Source: Oscillatoria sp. CS-180 (GTDB lineage: Bacteria > Cyanobacteriota > Cyanobacteriia > Phormidesmidales > Phormidesmidaceae). Taken from it: a stretch of DNA of 64,000 nucleotides. Below the pieces are notes generated by a model. The model ran no database searches. It was not told the DNA's origin and worked only from the letters and a program-made list of their open reading frames with translations. The stretch is taken from the NCBI RefSeq assembly GCF_028330965.1, contig NZ_JAQMUB010000093.1, positions 51,948 through 115,947 of the forward strand. Reading direction: 5' to 3'. The translations under genes were made by a program, and so were the position numbers. Shown one piece after another: positions 62,404 through 64,000 of the stretch (within the stretch, counting starts at the first letter, position 1; each line of letters opens with the position of its first letter).

Positions 62404-63420
62404 ATGCAGAAAAATTTGAAATTGCTACTGCTTGGGGTTATGGGCGCGATCGCCTTCTCGTTTACAGGACTCGTGGTTCACGCCGGAGGCTGGGATAACT
62501 TTAAGCTTCAGCATGGATTCATCAGTCAGATCATTCACAATCAGAGCCTTGAATTTGATGACCTGCGAAAGCAGTCGGTCAATCCTGAGACCAATACCCG
62601 CATTGAACTGACAGAATTGCTGAACGGTGGCCCGCCCAAGGACGGCATTCCCAGCATTGATACGCCTCAATTTGACACCGTTTCAGCATCGCCTTTTCCA
62701 GCCAATGCCCCAGTTTTGGGTTTAGAACTCAATGGAGAATCCGTCGCGTATCCCATCGGCATTTTGAACTGGCATGAGATTGTCAACGATACCATTGGTG
62801 GCGTCAATGTGAGCGTCACCTACTGTCCCCTGTGCGATACCGGCATTGTGTTTGACCGAGGGGCAACAACTTTTGGCGTATCTGGCAAACTCTATCAAAG
62901 TTGTCTCGTGATGTACGATCGCACAGATGATTCCCTGTTCTCTCAGCCATGGGGTTTGGGGATCGTTGGATCCCAAATGAACCAGCCTTTACAGCGTTAC
63001 CCCGTTGTCAAGACAACGTTGGACAAATGGACAGCCCTTCATCCCGAAACTAAGGTGCTGTCTGCTGACACAGGGTACGATCGCGACTATTTTCGCTATC
63101 CCTACGGCACCTATTTGACCGACACCAATATCATCTTCCCGGTAAGAAACCAGCAGCAGCGATCGCTACATCCCAAAGCAGACATCACTTACATCTGGGA
63201 AGCCGACAGCGCCACCCCCTTCAATGAGTTCTCTGGCGAGAGCCACCAGTTTGTTAATGCTGAAATCCGCGATCAGGGTGAAGTTCAGCTCGATTTCAAC
63301 GGTCGCCCAATCCGCGCCTATTGGGACAGCGAGCTAGACACCGTTATCGTCACCGAGCTAGACGGCCAGCCCCTCGTCAGTTCTCCAGCCTTTGCCTTCG
63401 TTTACCCCGCATTCTTTTAG
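62404..63420 (+). CDS. DUF3179-domain exported protein
   Basis: 338 residues. A signal peptide (LKLLLLGVMGAIAFSFTGLV) ends near HAGG. The DUF3179 core shows GIPSIDTPQFDTVSASPFPA, GLELNGESVAYPIGILNWHE, then NVSVTYCPLCDTGIVFDRG, with the Cys-Pro-Leu-Cys pair and the His typical of this family, and YDRTDDSLFSQPWGLGIVGS. The function is unknown; the conserved Cys and His suggest metal or redox chemistry in the periplasm. ATG 62404 has AGGAG about 8 bp upstream; a TTG three bases earlier is less likely. Confidence 0.8.
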   Translation: MQKNLKLLLLGVMGAIAFSFTGLVVHAGGWDNFKLQHGFISQIIHNQSLEFDDLRKQSVNPETNTRIELTELLNGGPPKDGIPSIDTPQFDTVSASPFPANAPVLGLELNGESVAYPIGILNWHEIVNDTIGGVNVSVTYCPLCDTGIVFDRGATTFGVSGKLYQSCLVMYDRTDDSLFSQPWGLGIVGSQMNQPLQRYPVVKTTLDKWTALHPETKVLSADTGYDRDYFRYPYGTYLTDTNIIFPVRNQQQRSLHPKADITYIWEADSATPFNEFSGESHQFVNAEIRDQGEVQLDFNGRPIRAYWDSELDTVIVTELDGQPLVSSPAFAFVYPAFF

Positions 63421-63513
63421 CGGAGTTGCATGACCATCCCAATCAACAGCCCAGGCCCTATCCATCCCACCGAAGCGGACTCTGCGCAAAACTTATCGGT
63501 GCAGGACGAAAAA

Positions 63514-63777
63514 CTACGATCGCCCGCCCTCAAAACGCTGATACCAAATGATATTGATCAGCAGAGTGATGCCGAAAGCAGTACCGCCGCTTATCCAAGC
63601 TAAGGACGGATGATAACCGCCACGGGTCAAATTCTCCATCCATAGATGAGTCAACTCACTACCCACAAGTCGATCAGCGACTGCGGGAAAAAGATACATC
63701 AAAGACGCACCCACAATGAGCCAGCCCACCATCGAGGTCAACAAAAAAATCGTCTTTGCCGTGGATTGAGTGCCCAT
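63514..63777 (-). CDS. Small two-helix membrane protein, hypothetical (87 aa)
   Basis: 87 residues: an N-terminal helix (TIFLLTSMVGWLIVGASLMY), a short loop (VADRLVGSELTHLWMENL) and a second helix (AWISGGTAFGITLLINIIWY) with a basic end. It is probably an integral membrane protein with both ends on the same side. No family recognised. A short plus-strand frame overlaps it but looks less protein-like. Confidence 0.5.
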   Translation of the reverse strand: MGTQSTAKTIFLLTSMVGWLIVGASLMYLFPAVADRLVGSELTHLWMENLTRGGYHPSLAWISGGTAFGITLLINIIWYQRFEGGRS

Positions 63778-63903
63778 GACGCGATCGCGGTAAACCTGTT
63801 GTAAGAGCGTATCACTTTATCAAGACGGTTCTTACCGCCTTTCACGTCATGCTTTGGTAATTTTTCTTGCACTGGGGTCCTGAATCGTTTACCGTACTGA
63901 GCT

Positions 63904-63991
63904 ATAGCTGTAAGCGTGCAGCTTGATTCCCAAAAGTTTGGTCATACGCCACTGGAAGGAGATTAGGGCCTCCAACCAGCGGCTAACCCCC
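63904..63991 (+). ncRNA. Candidate structured RNA element, copy 2
   Basis: Matches 24484-24568. Stems: GCC/GGC (63948-63950 with 63981-63983), CTGG/CCAG (63952-63955 with 63976-63979) and GGAG/CTCC (63958-63961 with 63970-63973). Relative to copy 1 the outer stem has flipped from GGC/GCC to GCC/GGC and the inner stem changed from GTG/CAC, so pairing is kept although bases differ. It ends 9 bp from the window edge; any gene it leads is outside. Confidence 0.45.
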
Positions 63992-64000
63992 AAGGCTGAA

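Noticed and set aside
63430..63603. 57-codon plus-strand ORF right after the DUF3179 gene, with a GGAG upstream
   Set aside because: It overlaps the end of the opposite two-helix membrane protein gene and its product is Pro/Ser/Asp-rich without structure; kept only as a remote possibility.

Overview
The window is chromosomal DNA from a cyanobacterium. The HIP1 octamer GCGATCGC recurs throughout, inside and between genes. Several families are typical of the phylum: a DUF1400 hydrolase, a BTAD/NB-ARC/WD40 protein, DUF4347, XisH/XisI, and oxygen-dependent HemF next to Mrp and RodA. I cannot name the genus. No rRNA, tRNA or CRISPR array was found.
1-10 kb: the end of an alkaline-phosphatase-superfamily enzyme, a GT87-type glycosyltransferase overlapping a polysaccharide flippase, a DUF3102 protein with a degenerate methyltransferase-like domain, a Dps with altered ferroxidase ligands, a DUF4347 repeat protein and an ExbB/ExbD pair. 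10-25 kb: a Tat-exported aldo/keto reductase, an acetyltransferase, a CPA2 antiporter flanked by palindromic repeats, two related tiny membrane proteins around an 82-residue protein, a DUF1400 hydrolase, a very large STAND regulator and two coupled ABC half-transporters.
25-30 kb is an accessory region: xisI with a frameshifted xisH, a PIN toxin/antitoxin pair, a fragment of a DUF1524 nuclease, a good integron attC-like site and a DUF433/DUF5615 toxin-antitoxin pair. I read it as a small cassette cluster without a visible integrase.
30-40 kb looks like a complete glycine betaine breakdown locus: GntR regulator, monomeric sarcosine oxidase, BCCT transporter, Rieske monooxygenase, dimethylglycine oxidase and L-serine dehydratase. 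Together these would take betaine to dimethylglycine, sarcosine, glycine, serine and pyruvate, with GlyA supplied elsewhere. Most cyanobacteria are known for making or storing betaine, so this is a notable catabolic locus.
40-64 kb: an AT-rich AbiEi/AbiEii-type toxin-antitoxin pair, then mostly housekeeping genes (hemF, mrp, rodA, murF, thrC, an Orn/Lys/Arg decarboxylase). Embedded among them is a convergent cluster of GT2 glycosyltransferase, NodS-like methyltransferase, PIG-L deacetylase and acyl-CoA dehydrogenase, resembling an uncharacterised glycoconjugate pathway.
Three non-coding signals deserve attention. A 97-bp element occurs twice (94/97 identical); one copy has interrupted a palindromic repeat with a 5-bp target duplication. 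A multi-copy palindromic repeat family flanks the antiporter gene. An about 85-nt element at 24.5 kb and at the right edge has compensatory changes in its stems and looks like a structured RNA.
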